Positions 62,173 to 64,000 of a stretch of 64,000 nucleotides of DNA are shown in pieces. A model generated the notes under the pieces. The model was not told the DNA's origin. It saw nothing but the letters and a program-made list of their open reading frames with translations, and made no database searches. The position numbers and the translations under genes are program-made. Numbering within the stretch: position 1 is the first letter of the stretch; the number at the start of each line of letters is the position of its first letter. Source of the DNA: Colivivens sp963594655 (GTDB lineage Bacteria; Bacteroidota; Bacteroidia; Bacteroidales; Bacteroidaceae); the NCBI GenBank assembly GCA_963594655.1, contig CAVBFD010000005.1:1-64000 (forward strand). Reading direction: 5' to 3'.

Positions 62173-64000
62173 TTATCCTACCTTACTGATCCATTTCGAC
62201 ATCCATGCGGACAACCGGGACGAGTGGTACTGCTTGGTGAGCGGTGCGGAGAACGAGTAGGCCTCGTTGTTCTCGCCGTACTGGTCCGGGTATATCATCA
62301 TCACGCTGCACGTGTTGAAGTACTGTTGCAATACACGCGGTATCTTGTCGAAAAACTTATGGTAACTGATTCCACCGGGGCGTGCGGTAACCACCACCAG
62401 CAGGTGGTCGGGATTGATACTGTCCTTGAGCGCAATCATGTCCTGTAGCGTCTCCAGCATCTTGAAGTCCGCCCTCACGTCCTTGTGGTGCTTGTAGATG
62501 TACTGATGGATGAGCTGTCCTGTAGCCTCCGTAGTGTGGAACTCCATCCGGCACCCTATCTCACCGGCGAGCCGCGCCAACCGCCTCACCCAACGGTAGA
62601 AGCCCACCTCGTACTCCGCCTTGTCAGGCACCACCACCATCATCTTGCGTATCATGTTGACTGGCTGGTTGTAGTTGACTATGATGAGTTGCCTGTTCAT
62701 GCTGTTGATAAGGTTGTTCGCGAAATGGCCGTGGTACGAGGTGTCACCGTCCTGACTGTCGTGCTGTCCTATGATAATCTCCGACGCGTCGTTCTCGCGC
62801 ATACTGTGAACGACACCGTTGACGATGTTCACAGCCAGTCGGCTCTGTGTCTGTACCGGCACGTCTGCCGCTGAGCATACCTCCTCGGCGTCGTCAAGAA
62901 TCTCGCGGCTCTCCCTCTGTGACTTCTCCGTGAAGTCCGCGTCATTGACCACGTGCAGACATATCATGCCCCGCTTGAGAGCCCTGTTGCGCATCATGAT
63001 ACCGGTCTGGACAAGACTCTTCAGTTTATGGGTGTCCTTCAGCAGTATGAGTATCTTCTCGTCGTCGGTAGGCTTGGTCCTGGTACTTGTCAGTTCGTCC
63101 GTCTGCAACTTGATCTTGCGAGCCCCCTGGTCGGTAGCCATCGAACTGATGATGCACGAGATGAGTATCATCATGACCACGGCGTCCAGTACGGTGTTGT
63201 CCATGAGGTAAACCCCGGGGGCGGTCTCCAGACTCGTCCCCACCATCACCATGGCGATGGCTCCGGCGGCGTGGGCCTCAGACAGTCCGAACATCATCAG
63301 TCCCTGTGCGTGGTTGAAGTGGAAAAGGTAGCGCGAGAGGGTGGACGCCGCCAGTTTGGACAGGGTACTTGCCAGTACGATAATCGTTATGACCAGTATC
63401 GCGCTCCAACTGCTGAAGAGGGGCTTCAGGTTGACCAACATGCCGACACCCACAAGGAAGTAGGGGATGAAGATGGCGTTGCCCACGAACTCCGTCCTGT
63501 TCATTAGGGATGATGACCGTGGAATGAAACGGTTGAAGATAAGTCCCGACAGGAACGCCCCGAGCAGTCCCTCGATGTCGCACAACTCTGCCATGGCGGC
63601 TGAGAAGAACACCATCACCAACACGAAGATGTACTGTATGACCCTCTCGGTGTACCGTTTGAAGAAGGCGCGTATGATGATGGGGTATACCACTATGATG
63701 CTTACGAAGTAGAGGACGCACTTCACTGTGAACAGAATCCAGTACCATGTGTCGTTCGCTCCCCTGTACTGTCCCGCTATGACCGCCAACAGGATGAGGG
63801 CGAACAGCAGCGCCACCATCGTGGCCGATATGGATATGGTTACCGCCGGGTTCTTGGTCACACCGTACTTCGCCACTATGGGATAAGCCACTATGGTGTG
63901 GGAGGCGAAGATACAGGCGAGCAGCAGTGAGGCGGACATGGTGTAGCCGAGTATGTGATAACCGGTGATGAAACCTGTGACGAAGGGAATGAGTGCGGTC
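62173..64000 (-). CDS. Cation:proton antiporter (CPA2 family), 3' part
   Basis: The gene runs off the window: the frame stays open from an internal ATG at 63939 to 64000, so the true start is beyond the edge. About 608 residues are visible. The membrane region (about residues 1-270 of the visible part) carries CPA2-type helices, with SASLLLACIFASHTIVAYPI and GLSEAHAAGAIAMVM. A cytoplasmic C-terminal half of about 300 residues resembles universal-stress-protein domains (IVVPDKAEYEVGF-like strands). Exchanges Na+ or K+ for protons; the ion is not certain. Confidence 0.85.
   Translation of the reverse strand, partial: TALIPFVTGFITGYHILGYTMSASLLLACIFASHTIVAYPIVAKYGVTKNPAVTISISATMVALLFALILLAVIAGQYRGANDTWYWILFTVKCVLYFVSIIVVYPIIIRAFFKRYTERVIQYIFVLVMVFFSAAMAELCDIEGLLGAFLSGLIFNRFIPRSSSLMNRTEFVGNAIFIPYFLVGVGMLVNLKPLFSSWSAILVITIIVLASTLSKLAASTLSRYLFHFNHAQGLMMFGLSEAHAAGAIAMVMVGTSLETAPGVYLMDNTVLDAVVMMILISCIISSMATDQGARKIKLQTDELTSTRTKPTDDEKILILLKDTHKLKSLVQTGIMMRNRALKRGMICLHVVNDADFTEKSQRESREILDDAEEVCSAADVPVQTQSRLAVNIVNGVVHSMRENDASEIIIGQHDSQDGDTSYHGHFANNLINSMNRQLIIVNYNQPVNMIRKMMVVVPDKAEYEVGFYRWVRRLARLAGEIGCRMEFHTTEATGQLIHQYIYKHHKDVRADFKMLETLQDMIALKDSINPDHLLVVVTARPGGISYHKFFDKIPRVLQQYFNTCSVMMIYPDQYGENNEAYSFSAPLTKQYHSSRLSAWMSKWISKVG

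Overview
The window looks like the chromosome of a Bacteroidales bacterium, most like Prevotellaceae. The signs are: repeated Bacteroidetes-type promoters (TTTG, 19-20 nt, TAnnTTTG) in front of pyrE, korA, mdh, the aminopeptidase P gene and tyrS; a complete core type IX secretion (T9SS/gliding) gene set; a hybrid two-component system regulator; secreted proteins ending in short sorting-type tails finishing in ...LVK; and few Shine-Dalgarno sites. No rRNA, tRNA, CRISPR array or full-length insertion sequence was recognised.

Layout. 1-1.5 kb: an AAA/DUF4143 ATPase behind a region rich in inverted repeats. 1.5-10.5 kb (minus strand): a housekeeping run prmC-recX-comF-dus, then pyrE-SRPBCC-argH-lipoprotein-flippase-SGNH hydrolase with many overlapping start/stop codons. 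10.7-12.6 kb: groES-groEL. 13-27 kb: a glycan locus made of a GH5-GH43 fusion, a 1117-aa secreted multi-module protein, a hybrid two-component regulator and a GH127 enzyme, with no SusC/SusD pair in view. 27-31.8 kb: polA, kduD, kduI. 32-34 kb: an orphan promoter/hairpin unit, a lipoprotein flavodoxin, and a metallo-beta-lactamase-fold gene broken by one in-frame stop. 34-37 kb: korB-korA. 37-42 kb: a predicted anti-sigma factor and ECF sigma factor, argB, aroK, topA. 42-50 kb: gldN-gldM-gldL-gldK-porP and a 7TM-HD phosphohydrolase. 50.7-53.3 kb: an AT-richer accessory island with three small overlapping genes, a relic of an AAA/PD-(D/E)XK gene and a RelB-PIN toxin-antitoxin pair. 53.4-64 kb: asd, mdh, aminopeptidase P, tyrS, gpmI, a CvfB-like protein, a LolD-like ATPase and the 3' part of a cation/proton antiporter.

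How the parts fit together. The regulator probably senses a breakdown product of an arabinose-containing plant polysaccharide and controls nearby enzymes. GH5-GH43 and the 1117-aa protein carry T9SS-like tails, so the T9SS encoded 25-30 kb away is their likely exporter. GH127 lacks such a tail and is probably periplasmic. KduI/KduD would handle unsaturated uronates from pectin-like glycans.

The most unusual feature is a dispersed, non-coding MITE-like element of about 255 bp with 26-bp terminal inverted repeats and internal GC-rich hairpins. Two full-length copies (12757-13011 and 31935-32191) and one truncated copy (50385-50521) are present. Two copies share a 77-nt identical stretch.
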